Shown: one piece after another, positions 1 to 9,987 of the stretch
Layout: each line of letters begins with the position of its first letter
Numbering within the stretch: position 1 is the first letter of the stretch
NCBI GenBank assembly: GCA_016793325.1
Contig: JAEUKI010000040.1
Coordinates: 124,001-188,000 of the forward strand
Source of the DNA: Myxococcales bacterium
GTDB taxonomy: Bacteria; Myxococcota_A; Polyangia; Polyangiales; Ga0077539
Reading direction: 5' to 3'
DNA length: 64,000 nucleotides
Notes under the pieces: model-generated
What the model saw: the letters and a program-made list of their open reading frames with translations, nothing else
What the model was told of the DNA's origin: nothing
Database searches by the model: none
Position numbers and translations under genes: made by a program

Positions 1-792
1 CGTGGCGTCCATGGGATCGCAGCGGACGGTCCCCTCGTCGCGGCACGCTCCGCGCTGGTCGTTGCTGCACGTGCGGCCCAGCATCGCGAACGAGTCGTCC
101 GCGACGCCGTCGCAGTCGCCGTCCGCGCCGTCGCAGCGCGTCTCCTCCGCGACGATCCCGTTGGGAACGTTGCGGTCGAACTCGACCCCCGCGGGATAGT
201 CGCAGTACCACGTCGTGTTGGACATCCGCGTGTCGCACACGGGCCGGACCATCGCGCAGATCGTCCCGGGCGTGTTTCGGCAGAGGTCCGTCGGCGGATC
301 ACGGAGGTTCTCGACCTCGTCGATGCGGCCGTCGCAGTTGTCGTCGATCCCGTTGCACTCCTCGCGCATCAGCGCGGGAAACACAGGGCATCGGTACTCG
401 CAGCCCGGCGTCATCGGGTCTCGATCGAGGTAGCCCTCTTGGCAGCGCGTCACGACGCAGGCGCCCATGCGGCACTCGAGCTCGGCGTTGGGCTGAGCGC
501 AGGCCGTTCCGCATGCACCACAATTCAAGAGGTCCGTCTGGAGGTCGAAGCCCTCGTCCACGCGACCGTCGCAGTTGTCGTCGAGCCCGTTGCAGAGCTC
601 CTCGGCGTCGGACGGAACGCACGCCGGTCGATCCGCGTTGCTCGCGTCCGCGGGGCCCGCGTCCACGCTCCCGTCCATCGTCGAGCTGTCGACGATGCCC
701 CCCTCGGTGCACTCGATGCAGTACGGGGTCCAACGACAGGCCGACGTCGACACGGCGACGGCCAACATGGCGATGAGCGCTCGGGTGTTCAT
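1..792 (-). CDS. MopE-motif lipoprotein, 3' end beyond window edge
   Basis: Only the first 264 codons are in the window; no stop is reached at the left edge. The start ATG at 792 overlaps the TGA of the upstream gene (ATGA), so translation is probably coupled to the VWA protein. The product begins with a hydrophobic signal ending at Cys19 (a weak lipobox), then a short Asp/Ala-rich stretch. MopE-type motifs follow (CNGLDDNCDGRVDEG near residue 65, CNGIDDNCDGRIDE near residue 140), and a weaker one (CDGADGDCDGVADD) near residue 220. A Stig1-like LNCGACG Cys cluster lies between the first two. This motif family is associated with metal- or Ca-binding surface proteins; the exact role here is unknown. 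Confidence 0.8.
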   Translation of the reverse strand, partial: MNTRALIAMLAVAVSTSACRWTPYCIECTEGGIVDSSTMDGSVDAGPADASNADRPACVPSDAEELCNGLDDNCDGRVDEGFDLQTDLLNCGACGTACAQPNAELECRMGACVVTRCQEGYLDRDPMTPGCEYRCPVFPALMREECNGIDDNCDGRIDEVENLRDPPTDLCRNTPGTICAMVRPVCDTRMSNTTWYCDYPAGVEFDRNVPNGIVAEETRCDGADGDCDGVADDSFAMLGRTCSNDQRGACRDEGTVRCDPMDAT

Positions 793-3700
793 CCTTCGAA
801 CCTCCGGCGCACGACGGCCACTGCCGCAGCGAGGGCGAGGATCGTGACGAGGTACGGGTTGGGGCCGCGCGCGTGGCCGGGCGTCGGGCCGACGATGCAG
901 CGAGGCTCGTAGCCGCCGCCTGCGATCACGCGATCAAAGCGCGGCCGCTCGGCGCCGCCGTTGATGAAGCACTGCGCGTTTCCGTCGGCGCCGATGCGGC
1001 AGACGCGACCGGCTTCGCAGCGGGTCGTCGCGCACGGGTCCACGATGCAGCCGCGCTGCGCGGTGCACACGTTGCCCACGGGGCAGCGCATCGCTGCGCT
1101 GCACGCGGGCTCGCGGCACGCCCCGTCGACGCACTGTTGCGAGCCTGCGCACTGCACGGTGGCGCACGGGTTGGGCTCGCAGTTGCCCTGGGCGTTGCAG
1201 CGCTCGCCCTCGCGGCACACGCGGTCGTCGCAGTTGTTTCGGCACGTTCCGCTGAAGCAGCTCTGGCCCGAGGGGCACGTGACCGACGCGCACGGGTCGG
1301 CGATGCACTGACTGTTGACGCAGAGCTGCCCCGCCGCGCAGCCGAGGGAGTTGCAGTCGAGGCACACGCCTCGTCGGCACTGTTGCCCTGCGGCGCACAT
1401 CACGCCTTCGCACGCGTCGACGCAGCGGCCCTCGACGCACCGTTGGTTCGCCGTGCACGACGCGCACGGCGACGGAACGCAGAACGGCATCGTCGATCCC
1501 GTCGGCCGCACGCAGTCCTGCCCGAGCGGGCACGGAAACTCCAACGTCGGATCGCACACGCGACGGCACGCGCCCTCGAGGCACCGCGACGTCCCTGGGC
1601 AGACCGCCATGTTGTCGTTCATCCCGTCGCAGTCGTCGTCGAGCCCGTTGCAAATCTCCGCGCGTGGTCCCGTCGCGCCCACACATTCGAGTCGACCGCG
1701 CACGCACCGCTGCATGCCAGGACGGCACGTCCCGCGAGACTCACCGCACGCGGTCCCCACGGCAGGATCGCTCTCGTCGATCGCGCCGTTGCAGTTGTCG
1801 TCCATCCCGTTGCAGACCTCGGGACCCGTGGGCGTGCAGGTCATTCCGCACATGAGCCCTTCGTCGATCCGTCCGTTGCAGTTGTCGTCCATGCCGTTGC
1901 ACACCTCGGTGCCGGGCATGCCGCCGGGACGCGTGATCCTGCACTCGGTTCCCGCGCCGTCCATGCGGCACTGAATCGTCCCTGTGCCGCGGCACGCGCC
2001 GACGCGACCGTCGTCGCACGCATCGCCGAGGCCCGCGAAGCCCTCGTCGATGAGCCCGTTGCAGTTGTCGTCGACGCCGTTGCATCGCTCGGTGCGAATC
2101 GAGCCCGAAATCACCGCGGTCAACGCGGGCACGAGCTGATCGGGCCGCGTGACCACCGTCGCGCGAGGACGCGTTCCGCCGGAGCCCGCCGCAGAAATCG
2201 CGTCGACGCTCGCGAGCTCTGCTCCGAGGTCGCTCACCGCGATCACGTACACTTGCACGCCGAACGTGTCGTGAAGGCGACGCGCCGCCGCGACCGGATC
2301 ACCGCCGCACGACTCGGCGCCGTCCGTCACGAGGATCACGCTGTAGCCTCGGCACATCGTCGCCGGGTCCGTCGCGCGGATCGGAACGATGTAGTCCTCG
2401 ATCGCCTGCAGCGACCCCGCGAGCGGCGTCCCTCCAGAACCACGAAGCTCGCAGTCGCCGCCGCCACGGTGGTTGCACACGTTGCCCGTCGTCTCGTCCG
2501 CGACGAAATTCGTCTCGCGCCCGTCGAGCCATCGAACGATGTCCCGCGTGTCCATCCCGAAGCCCGCGAGGATGTCCGCGCCGCGTCGCGACGGTCCGCA
2601 GGTTCCCGCGTAATTGATGCACTGCTCCGTGGGCGCGGTCGCGTCGCTGCACGCGACAGGCTCCGTTCGCGCAGGGACGCCCGTGCGCGCCGCGTACGAG
2701 AGCGTGCACGCGTTGGTGCCCGTGTTGTCCCGCGGGTTGTCGTAGCTCGCGATCAGCCCCTGGCACTCGATCCAGCTCGCCATCGAACACGAGCGATTGA
2801 CCGCTTGATCTTGGTGGTAGCGCGCGAGGGCGAAGTCGATCTCGGGGTACGCGCTGATCACCTCGGCGAGCGAGTTCTTCGCGAGAAAGAGCCGCGAATC
2901 ATTGGGGCGCGTGTCGTTGTTCGTGTCGATGCCCGGGTGATTGGTCGACCCGTCGCCAAACGTCGGAACGCCCTGCAAATCGAGCAACATCGACGCGCTC
3001 GAGTCGAGGATCACGGCCACGCGCGGGCGCGCTCCGCCCGCCGCGCCTCGGCACGATGGGTCCGCGCCCACCATCGGCGAGCACGTCGTGGGAGAGCCCG
3101 AGGTGCACTGATTGATCGTGCGCGCGCACATCCCGAGGCCGCACGAGGTCGTCCCGAGACCTTCGTCCACCATCCCGTCGAAGTCGTTGTCGTAGCCGTC
3201 GCACACCTCGCCGACGTACGCCTCGCTGAGCTGCAATTCGCCCGCAGAGCCGCCCGCTTCGCCTTGGCAGATCGTGCACACGCCGCCGAGCGCGCCAGAG
3301 ACGTTGAATACTGCACACTGCGCGAGGTTCGCGACCGCGCGGCTCTGGATGTTGATGATCCCGCCGCCGCCTCCGCCGCCGCAGTCGTCGCACGTCCCGC
3401 CCTGCTGCGCGCCGATGCTCGCGCAGTACGGATCCGCTTGCGTGTCTCCGCCGCGACCGCCGCCGGCGGTCAAGCGAGCGCTCGTCCCGACGGTGACAGC
3501 GTCGCTCACGACGAAGATGGTCCCGCCTGCGCCGCCGCCGCCGGAGTCGTTGCCGTTGCCGCAGCCGCGGCGGCCGTTGGCGCTGACCGTTCCGTTGATC
3601 GTGATCGCGCCGGTGTTCGTCGCGTTGAGCCCCACGAGCACGATGCGCCCGCCGCCCGCGCCGCCGACGCCCGCCGCGGGAGCCGCGTCGAACCCGTCGT

Positions 3701-4325
3701 TGTCGCGACAGCCTTTGTCGCCGCCGGCCGCGCCGAACTCGCGGTCGTAGATCGAGTGGCGAAACGCTTGCCCTGCGACCGTAGGCAACGCGTTGTTGTC
3801 GCGGCAATCCGTGTACGACGCGCACGCGCTCATCGCTGCGTTTTGCGCGCCCACGCAGTCCTCTTCGAAGTCGCGAGGAAACACGCAGCCCGCCGCGCCG
3901 TTGGTGCAGTCTTTTGTCCCGCGACCGCCGCCGCCGAAGTGCGCTCCGCCGCCGCCCGAGTCGCGAACACCACAGCCGCCGCGCCCGCCGGACGCAGGCG
4001 CGCTCATGGGACCTGTGCCGTCGCGACAGCGAGCGGGTTGGTAGCCTGCTCCGTCCGCCACGATCGACGAGGTCGCGTCGATGCTGATCGACTCTGCGAT
4101 CAGCTCGAGGTTTCCAGTGTTCACCCGGTCCGTCCCGTTGAACGGCGGAACGACGATGCGCGCGCCGTTGGTCAACACGACGCGATCGAAGCGCTGAACG
4201 CCCCCGAGGGTCATCGTGCCGCCGTTCAAGATCAGATCGACCGCGCTCGCGTCGCGCGCGCCCAAGGCGACCGCCGCGCACAGGCTCGCGGTCCCGAGCC
4301 AATAGGCAAAGTTGCTTCGCTTCAC
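789..4325 (-). CDS. secreted VWA/MopE-repeat protein with C-terminal membrane anchor
   Basis: Product of 1178 aa. The GTG start at 4325 was chosen because it opens directly onto a signal peptide (VKRS, hydrophobic core, ASA-V cleavage); the open frame upstream is antisense to dcp. In order: a Gly-rich region with GGGG runs (about residues 105-320), one MopE-type motif (CDGYDNDFDGMVDEG, ~380), a von Willebrand A domain with a DSSAS MIDAS motif (~435) extending to ~690, four more MopE-type motifs (~745-900), a Cys-rich EGF-like stretch of CxxGxxC repeats (~910-1120), and a hydrophobic segment followed by VRRRFEG. That end resembles MYXO-CTERM sorting signals. It is probably a cell-surface adhesin or calcium-dependent binding protein. 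The stop overlaps the start of the downstream MopE lipoprotein. Confidence 0.85.
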   Translation of the reverse strand: MKRSNFAYWLGTASLCAAVALGARDASAVDLILNGGTMTLGGVQRFDRVVLTNGARIVVPPFNGTDRVNTGNLELIAESISIDATSSIVADGAGYQPARCRDGTGPMSAPASGGRGGCGVRDSGGGGAHFGGGGRGTKDCTNGAAGCVFPRDFEEDCVGAQNAAMSACASYTDCRDNNALPTVAGQAFRHSIYDREFGAAGGDKGCRDNDGFDAAPAAGVGGAGGGRIVLVGLNATNTGAITINGTVSANGRRGCGNGNDSGGGGAGGTIFVVSDAVTVGTSARLTAGGGRGGDTQADPYCASIGAQQGGTCDDCGGGGGGGIINIQSRAVANLAQCAVFNVSGALGGVCTICQGEAGGSAGELQLSEAYVGEVCDGYDNDFDGMVDEGLGTTSCGLGMCARTINQCTSGSPTTCSPMVGADPSCRGAAGGARPRVAVILDSSASMLLDLQGVPTFGDGSTNHPGIDTNNDTRPNDSRLFLAKNSLAEVISAYPEIDFALARYHQDQAVNRSCSMASWIECQGLIASYDNPRDNTGTNACTLSYAARTGVPARTEPVACSDATAPTEQCINYAGTCGPSRRGADILAGFGMDTRDIVRWLDGRETNFVADETTGNVCNHRGGGDCELRGSGGTPLAGSLQAIEDYIVPIRATDPATMCRGYSVILVTDGAESCGGDPVAAARRLHDTFGVQVYVIAVSDLGAELASVDAISAAGSGGTRPRATVVTRPDQLVPALTAVISGSIRTERCNGVDDNCNGLIDEGFAGLGDACDDGRVGACRGTGTIQCRMDGAGTECRITRPGGMPGTEVCNGMDDNCNGRIDEGLMCGMTCTPTGPEVCNGMDDNCNGAIDESDPAVGTACGESRGTCRPGMQRCVRGRLECVGATGPRAEICNGLDDDCDGMNDNMAVCPGTSRCLEGACRRVCDPTLEFPCPLGQDCVRPTGSTMPFCVPSPCASCTANQRCVEGRCVDACEGVMCAAGQQCRRGVCLDCNSLGCAAGQLCVNSQCIADPCASVTCPSGQSCFSGTCRNNCDDRVCREGERCNAQGNCEPNPCATVQCAGSQQCVDGACREPACSAAMRCPVGNVCTAQRGCIVDPCATTRCEAGRVCRIGADGNAQCFINGGAERPRFDRVIAGGGYEPRCIVGPTPGHARGPNPYLVTILALAAAVAVVRRRFEG

Positions 4326-4481
4326 GCATGTAGTGATCGCACACTCGATCGATCGTCGCAGCGCCCATCGTCGAACTGCCCATGGCTCGCGACGCACACC
4401 GACGCCGTTGCTCGCACCACGGGATCGATGCACCGCCACCCACACGCGCGCCGAACCCGCGCTACGCTCGCGGCCCCACCG

Positions 4482-6530
4482 ATGACCACTTCGAACAATC
4501 CGCTGCTCGAGTCCTGGAGCGCTCCCTACGGAATCGCGCCGTTCGCTCTCGTGCGCCCCGAGCACTTCGAGCCAGCGCTCGAAGCGACCATGGCCGAGCA
4601 CCGAAGAGAGCTCGACGCGATCGCCAACAGCACCGCGACGCCGGACTTCGACAACACGATCGCCGCCCTCGATCGCAGCGGCCGCGCCCTCGCGCGCGTC
4701 GAGAGCCTGCTCAACAACCTCACGAGCGCGCACACGTCCCCAGCGCTCCAAGAGGTCGACCGCCGCGTGCAGCCCAAGCTCGCGGCGCACCACCACGCCG
4801 CGCGCACGGACGCCGCGCTCTTCGCGCGGATCGACGCGGTGTACGCCAAGCGCGAGTCGCTCGGGCTCGACCCCGAGTCGCTGCGGCTGCTCGAGCGCTT
4901 GCATCTTGATTTCGTGCGCACTGGCGCGAGGCTCTCGCCCGAGGCGCGCGCGAGGCTCGCCGAGATCGCCGAGCAAAAAGCCACGCTCTGCACGCAGTTC
5001 GAGCAAAACGTCCTGGCCGACGAGGCCGCGTACGCGCTCGTGCTCTCGACCGAGGACGACCTCGCGGGGCTCCCTGCGTTCTTGCGGGACGCGGCGAAGA
5101 CCGCAGCCCGCGAGCGCGGGATCGAAGACAAGTGGGCGATCACGCTCAGCCGATCGCTCATCGTCCCGTTCTTGACGTACTCCGAGCGGCGAGACCTCCG
5201 AGAGACCGCGTTTCGCGCCTGGATTTCACGCGGCGAAAACGACGGGCCGACCGACAACCGCCCGTTGGCCCAGAAGATCCTCGCGCTGCGCGCAGAGCAA
5301 GCGAAGCTCCACGGGTACGAGCACTTCTCGCAGTACGCGCTGGTCGATCGCATGGCCAAGGAGCCGTCGCGCGCGCTCGAGCTCTTGCGAAAGGTCTGGG
5401 GCCCCGCCCGCTCGCGCGCCCTCAGCGAGCGCGACGCCCTCGTCCGCGAGGCGCGCGCCCTCGGGTACACACACGAAATCGAGCCGTGGGACTGGCGCTT
5501 CTTCGCCGAGAAGGTCCGCAAGCGCCGCTACGAGCTCGATGAGTCCGAGCTCAAGGCGTACTTCTCGCTCGACCGCATGATCGACGCGATGTTCGACTGC
5601 GCGAACAAGCTGTTCGGCCTGCGCTTCGAGCGCCGCGAAGACATCCAGGCGTACCACCCGGACGTGCGCGTGTACGAAGTGTTCGCGCGAGACGGGAGCG
5701 CCGTGGGGCTGTTTCTCTCGGACAACTTCGCGAGGCCGAGCAAGATGGGCGGCGCGTGGATGAGCGAGCACCGCCTTCAATCGCGCAACGGCGGCGAGAC
5801 GCTCCCCATCATCGCCAACCACAACAACTTCGCGAAGGGCTCGCCGACGCTCTTGTCGCTCGACGACGTCCGGACGCTCTTTCACGAGTTCGGCCACGGG
5901 TTGCACGGGCTCTTGTCCAACGTTCGCTTTCGACGCCTGTCCGGGACGAACGTCCTCAAGGACTTCGTCGAGCTTCCCTCGCAGCTGTTCGAGCACTGGA
6001 TCGAGCAGCCCGCGGTCCTGCGTCAGCACGCGAGGCACCACGCGACGGGCGAGCCCATCCCCGAGGCGCTCGTCGCCCGCGCTCGCGATGCGCGCAAGTT
6101 CAATCAGGGCTTCGACACCGTCGAGTACACGGCGTGCGCGCTGCTCGACCTCGCGCTGCACAGCCGCGTCGACGCCGCGGGGGTGAACATCACCGAGTTC
6201 GAGCGCGAAGAGCTCGCGCGGATCGAGATGCCCGCGGGAATGGTGCTCCGCCACAGGCTCCCGCACTTCGCGCACTTGTTCGCGAGCGACGGGTACGCCG
6301 CGGGCTACTACGTGTACTTGTGGGCAGAGGTGCTCGACGCGGACGGCTTCGACGCGTTCATCGAAGCGGGCGACATCTTCGACCCGAAAGTCGCTGATCG
6401 ACTGCTCCGCTACGTCTATTCTGCGGGAAACACGATCGAGCCCGGCGCTGCGTACCGCGCGTTTCGTGGGCGAGACCCCGAAGTCGCGCCGCTCCTCGCC
6501 AAGCGCGGGCTCGTCGAAGACAGCGCGTGA
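4482..6530 (+). CDS. dcp: peptidyl-dipeptidase Dcp, M3 family
   Basis: Product of 682 aa, the length usual for Dcp/oligopeptidase A. The zinc site HEFGHGLHG lies near residue 468, with the downstream metal-binding Glu in the DFVELPSQ segment. Several stretches are closer to E. coli Dcp than to OpdA: PDFDNTIAALD near the N-terminus, RESLGLDPES, EPWDWRFFAEKV and LSGTN. Dcp removes C-terminal dipeptides from oligopeptides in the cytoplasm or periplasm. No signal peptide is visible, which suggests a cytoplasmic enzyme. The ATG at 4482 matches the family N-terminus (NPLLESWS). It is divergent from the VWA gene (157 bp between starts). Confidence 0.93.
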   Translation: MTTSNNPLLESWSAPYGIAPFALVRPEHFEPALEATMAEHRRELDAIANSTATPDFDNTIAALDRSGRALARVESLLNNLTSAHTSPALQEVDRRVQPKLAAHHHAARTDAALFARIDAVYAKRESLGLDPESLRLLERLHLDFVRTGARLSPEARARLAEIAEQKATLCTQFEQNVLADEAAYALVLSTEDDLAGLPAFLRDAAKTAARERGIEDKWAITLSRSLIVPFLTYSERRDLRETAFRAWISRGENDGPTDNRPLAQKILALRAEQAKLHGYEHFSQYALVDRMAKEPSRALELLRKVWGPARSRALSERDALVREARALGYTHEIEPWDWRFFAEKVRKRRYELDESELKAYFSLDRMIDAMFDCANKLFGLRFERREDIQAYHPDVRVYEVFARDGSAVGLFLSDNFARPSKMGGAWMSEHRLQSRNGGETLPIIANHNNFAKGSPTLLSLDDVRTLFHEFGHGLHGLLSNVRFRRLSGTNVLKDFVELPSQLFEHWIEQPAVLRQHARHHATGEPIPEALVARARDARKFNQGFDTVEYTACALLDLALHSRVDAAGVNITEFEREELARIEMPAGMVLRHRLPHFAHLFASDGYAAGYYVYLWAEVLDADGFDAFIEAGDIFDPKVADRLLRYVYSAGNTIEPGAAYRAFRGRDPEVAPLLAKRGLVEDSA

Positions 6531-6586
6531 GCGCCGCGATCCACGGCGCTTGATCTCGCGATGTTCGCTGGTCGACACTCGACTGT

Positions 6587-9499
6587 GTGAAGTCGTGGCC
6601 GCTGCTCGTCGGGGGATTTGTCATCGCAGGCTGCACGTCGCCGGCGACGCAAGCGCTCGTCGTGCTCGACTCCGACGCTCCGCCGAGCCGCGCGCTTCGC
6701 GTGAATGTCACGGCGCGCTTCGGCGCAGACGGCTCGCGTGCGAGCATCGTGCGAGCGTTCGACTTCGCTGCGATGCGGGACCCGAGCGCGCTACCAGCGT
6801 CGTTCGCGGTCGTCCCGAGCAAGGGTGAACGCAACGAGCGCGTGAGCCTACGGTTCGACGTGGCCGTCGCGGCGGGCGCGAGCGCGCCCGAAGTGCGATA
6901 TGCGGTCGAGCGAACCTTTCAGTTTGTCCCGAACACCAGGCAGCGATTGGGCGTGTATCTGCCGCTTCGCTGCGGAGATCCTGCGACGGGGTGCCCGCCG
7001 AGCGTCGCGACGTGCACGGTGGCTGCGCTGTGTACATCCCACGGACAAACGTGCGGCGACGACGCGACGTGCGTCGATCCCTTCGTCGTCCCCGAGATCG
7101 TCACGGGGGGATTCAGCCCGGGCGCAGAGCTCGACGCCGCGCGCCCCGACGTGCACCGCGACGCATCGATCGACACGACGATCAGCGATGTCCCTGACGA
7201 CGCTGGGACACCCGACGTGCGGGACGCGACGACGGACACGCCGACGGACACCTTCGCGTGCCCGCCGATGATGACGTCGTGCTCGGGTGCGTGCATCGAT
7301 CTGCAGAACAACCCGCGGCACTGCGGCGCGTGCGGCGCGCGCTGCAACGGAACGTGCACCGCCGGTCGCTGCGACGCGACGTCGATGCTCAGCGTCGGGC
7401 GCAACGTCGTGTGCGCGGGCTTCGGATCACCCGCGACGGTCCGCTGCTGGGGCGAAAACAACAACGGGGAGCGCGGGACGGGCGACAGCGCGCCGAGCTC
7501 GATTCCCGCAGCGGCGGTGCGGTTGCCGGGATCGGCCGACGCGATCGCGACCGGCGGTTCGTCGAGCTGCGCGCTGCTGGCGACCTCGGGCGAGGTTCAT
7601 TGCTGGGGCTTCAACGGATCGGGGCAGCTCGGCGACGCGAGCACGACAGCGCGCTCGACGCCGGTGCGAGCCGGAATGCTCACCGCGCAGCGCGGCGTGA
7701 GCGTGGGATCGAGCTTCGCGTGCGCGTGGGACACGAGCAGCGCGCAGTGTTGGGGCCGCGGAACATCGGGACAGCTCGGCGACGGAATGATCGTCGATCG
7801 AACGAGTCCCGCGCCCGTCACGGGGCTCTCTGCGGTTCGTCAGGTGTCCGCAGGCGGCGTGCACGCGTGCGCGGTCAACACCTCTGGCGCGGTGTTTTGC
7901 TGGGGCGACAACACGGCGGGCGAAGTCGGGCAACCGATGAGCACGACGCGCTACACGATGCCGACGCCCCTGCTGGGACTCAACGCGAGCTCGATCGCCG
8001 TTGGGGGAACGAGCTCGGCCACCGCGTTCTCCGCAGCGCTCACCGCGACGGGCGAAGTGTGGACGTGGGGCGCGAACAACTCGGGACAGCTCGGGCACTC
8101 GAGCGGAACTCCGAGCGTGCCCACGCCGACGCGCGTGATGGGGCTCCCGACGATTCGCCAGATCTCCGCGGGCGCAAACCACCTGTGCGCGCTCGCGACG
8201 ACGGGCGCTGTGTTCTGCTGGGGATCGAACGCCAACGGCGCCCTCGGCGGAGGGATCGCGGCCACCTCGAGCGCGCCCCCCGTCGCGGTCACGGGCATCA
8301 GCGACGGCGTCGAGCTCGCAGCGGGACAGCTCGTGACGTGCGTTCGGCGGATGTCGGGTGAGATCTCGTGCTGGGGAAACAACACGGCGGGGCAATTGGG
8401 GCAGGGATTTTCCGCGCGAACGGCGGACCTTCCGACGGTGCCCACGATCACCAACGCGCGCTCGGTCCACGCGGGAGAAGACTTCACCTGCGCGATCACG
8501 GACACCGGTGACGTTCGCTGCTGGGGCAAAAACGACTTCGGACAGCTCGGCGACGGAACGCGCACCCCATCGCCATCGCCCACCGCCGCGGTGCTCTCGA
8601 ACGCGCAAACCATGGACGTGATGGGCCAGTCTGCGTGCGCGATCCAAATGAGTCGCGGCGTATTCTGCTGGGGAAACAACGCCACGGGCCAGCTCGCCAA
8701 CGGACGCGAAGGCGACTCGTCGCCGACGCCAACCCAAGTGCCGGGCTTGCCTTCGACGCCGCCGATCTCCGGGATCGCGATGGAGCGCCACGTGATCGCG
8801 TGGAACGGACTCGCGACCTTCGCCTGGGGCTACTGCATCGAGAGTCAGTGCACGGGCTCTCCGCCGACCGGTCGTCGCTTCGCGCCAGAGCCCTTCGTCG
8901 CGATGCACACCGTCACGAGCGCCAGCGCGGGCGCGACGCACTCGTGCTCGATCGACGCCGCGGGACAAGTGTACTGCGTCGGCGGAAACTACTCGGGACA
9001 GCTCGGCGAGCCCGCGTTCAGCGGCGGGTGGCCGACGCAACGGACCGTGGCGGGGCTCGCGGACGTCGTCGAGGTCGAATCGGGCTCGGGCTTCAACTGC
9101 GCCCGCCGAAGAAACAACACCGTCCACTGCTGGGGCAACAACGGGGCGGGACAGCTCGGCGACGGAACGACGACCAACAGACACACGTTTTCAATGGTGG
9201 CGGGGACCGAAGAGACCGCGCAGCTCTCGGTGGGCGTCACGCACGCGTGCGCGCGGCGCAGCGACGGGACGATCCGCTGCTGGGGCGGCAACAACAGCGC
9301 GATGCTCGGCGCGACGCCGGCGACCGCGTTTACGCCCACGGCCGCGCTGCCGCTGCCCCCGTCGCGCTGGGTGAGCGCGGGCACCACGCACACCTGCGCG
9401 GTCGCGATGGACGGAACGATCCGCTGCTGGGGCGACAACAGCCAGGGGCAGCTCGGCGTGTCGTTTACCTCCGGCGTTCCTGTGACAGTGCGGCTGTAA
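6587..9499 (+). CDS. RCC1-repeat lipoprotein
   Basis: Product of 970 aa with a GTG start. The N-terminus is a lipoprotein signal with lipobox VIAGC (Cys16). A ~200-residue N-terminal region follows, then an Asp/Thr-rich linker and a Stig1-like Cys motif (DLQNNPRHCGACG, ~235-250). From ~285 to the end there are 14 degenerate repeats of the type CWGxNxxGQLGDG. Each RCC1 repeat is normally one blade of a seven-bladed propeller, so fourteen repeats suggest two propellers. RCC1 lipoproteins are abundant in myxobacteria and have unknown ligands; a surface binding role is inferred. No catalytic motif was seen. Confidence 0.9.
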   Translation: MKSWPLLVGGFVIAGCTSPATQALVVLDSDAPPSRALRVNVTARFGADGSRASIVRAFDFAAMRDPSALPASFAVVPSKGERNERVSLRFDVAVAAGASAPEVRYAVERTFQFVPNTRQRLGVYLPLRCGDPATGCPPSVATCTVAALCTSHGQTCGDDATCVDPFVVPEIVTGGFSPGAELDAARPDVHRDASIDTTISDVPDDAGTPDVRDATTDTPTDTFACPPMMTSCSGACIDLQNNPRHCGACGARCNGTCTAGRCDATSMLSVGRNVVCAGFGSPATVRCWGENNNGERGTGDSAPSSIPAAAVRLPGSADAIATGGSSSCALLATSGEVHCWGFNGSGQLGDASTTARSTPVRAGMLTAQRGVSVGSSFACAWDTSSAQCWGRGTSGQLGDGMIVDRTSPAPVTGLSAVRQVSAGGVHACAVNTSGAVFCWGDNTAGEVGQPMSTTRYTMPTPLLGLNASSIAVGGTSSATAFSAALTATGEVWTWGANNSGQLGHSSGTPSVPTPTRVMGLPTIRQISAGANHLCALATTGAVFCWGSNANGALGGGIAATSSAPPVAVTGISDGVELAAGQLVTCVRRMSGEISCWGNNTAGQLGQGFSARTADLPTVPTITNARSVHAGEDFTCAITDTGDVRCWGKNDFGQLGDGTRTPSPSPTAAVLSNAQTMDVMGQSACAIQMSRGVFCWGNNATGQLANGREGDSSPTPTQVPGLPSTPPISGIAMERHVIAWNGLATFAWGYCIESQCTGSPPTGRRFAPEPFVAMHTVTSASAGATHSCSIDAAGQVYCVGGNYSGQLGEPAFSGGWPTQRTVAGLADVVEVESGSGFNCARRRNNTVHCWGNNGAGQLGDGTTTNRHTFSMVAGTEETAQLSVGVTHACARRSDGTIRCWGGNNSAMLGATPATAFTPTAALPLPPSRWVSAGTTHTCAVAMDGTIRCWGDNSQGQLGVSFTSGVPVTVRL

Positions 9500-9569
9500 G
9501 CGCGCCGCCGTGTCGTCCGAGCCGACGCTGCGCCGCTCTGGTACAACCGTTCGCGCTGTGCCAAAGACG

Positions 9570-9980
9570 ATGCGCGCTACGCGGACGACGTTCGCGACCG
9601 GGCTCCTCGCGTTGATTGCGTGTGCGGCATCCTGCACGCGCTCTGCGCCCGTGTGTCAGCGGATCGTCGGCCGCTGGCAGGGCGAGCGCGTCGAAGGCGT
9701 CGAAGGCGCCGCGCCCGAGCTTCAAGCGGTCATGCGCTCGGCGATCGCCCGCGAGCGCTGGACGCTGAGCGCGCAGCAGCTCGTACGCGAGGGCGCCGCG
9801 ACAGAGCGCGTCGTGAGCATGGTCGAGCGCGACGGCCGTTGCGTCGTGCGCCTCGCGCGAGAAGCCCCGACCAGCGAGCGCACGATCGAGCTCGAGGTCA
9901 CGGCCGAGGGCGCCCTGCGCGCGCTCACGCCGTCGCGCGACGAGCGGGTTCCGGTGGTGGTGCTGCGGAGGGTTCCCTAA
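9570..9980 (+). CDS. small lipoprotein, unknown function
   Basis: Product of 136 aa from ATG 9570; an in-frame GTG at 9558 would add four residues (VPKT). The N-terminus is hydrophobic with a lipobox-like ALIAC (Cys18). The mature part begins near PVCQRIVGRWQGERVEG, and the GRW motif is typical of small lipocalin-like or TIGR03067-type beta-barrel proteins. The rest is predicted soluble with alternating beta-type segments (RTIELEVTAEGALRALTP). It follows the RCC1 gene by 70 bp in the same direction and converges on the beta-helix lipoprotein 7 bp downstream. The function is unknown. Confidence 0.7.
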   Translation: MRATRTTFATGLLALIACAASCTRSAPVCQRIVGRWQGERVEGVEGAAPELQAVMRSAIARERWTLSAQQLVREGAATERVVSMVERDGRCVVRLAREAPTSERTIELEVTAEGALRALTPSRDERVPVVVLRRVP

Positions 9981-9987
9981 CCCCACC

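Noticed and set aside
873..4481. A very long plus-strand open frame reaching into dcp (1885 codons in total)
   Set aside because: It is antisense to the VWA protein, has an Arg/Ala/His-rich product with no domain, and arises because the G/C-rich third positions of one strand suppress stops on the other. Only the part from 4482 is real.
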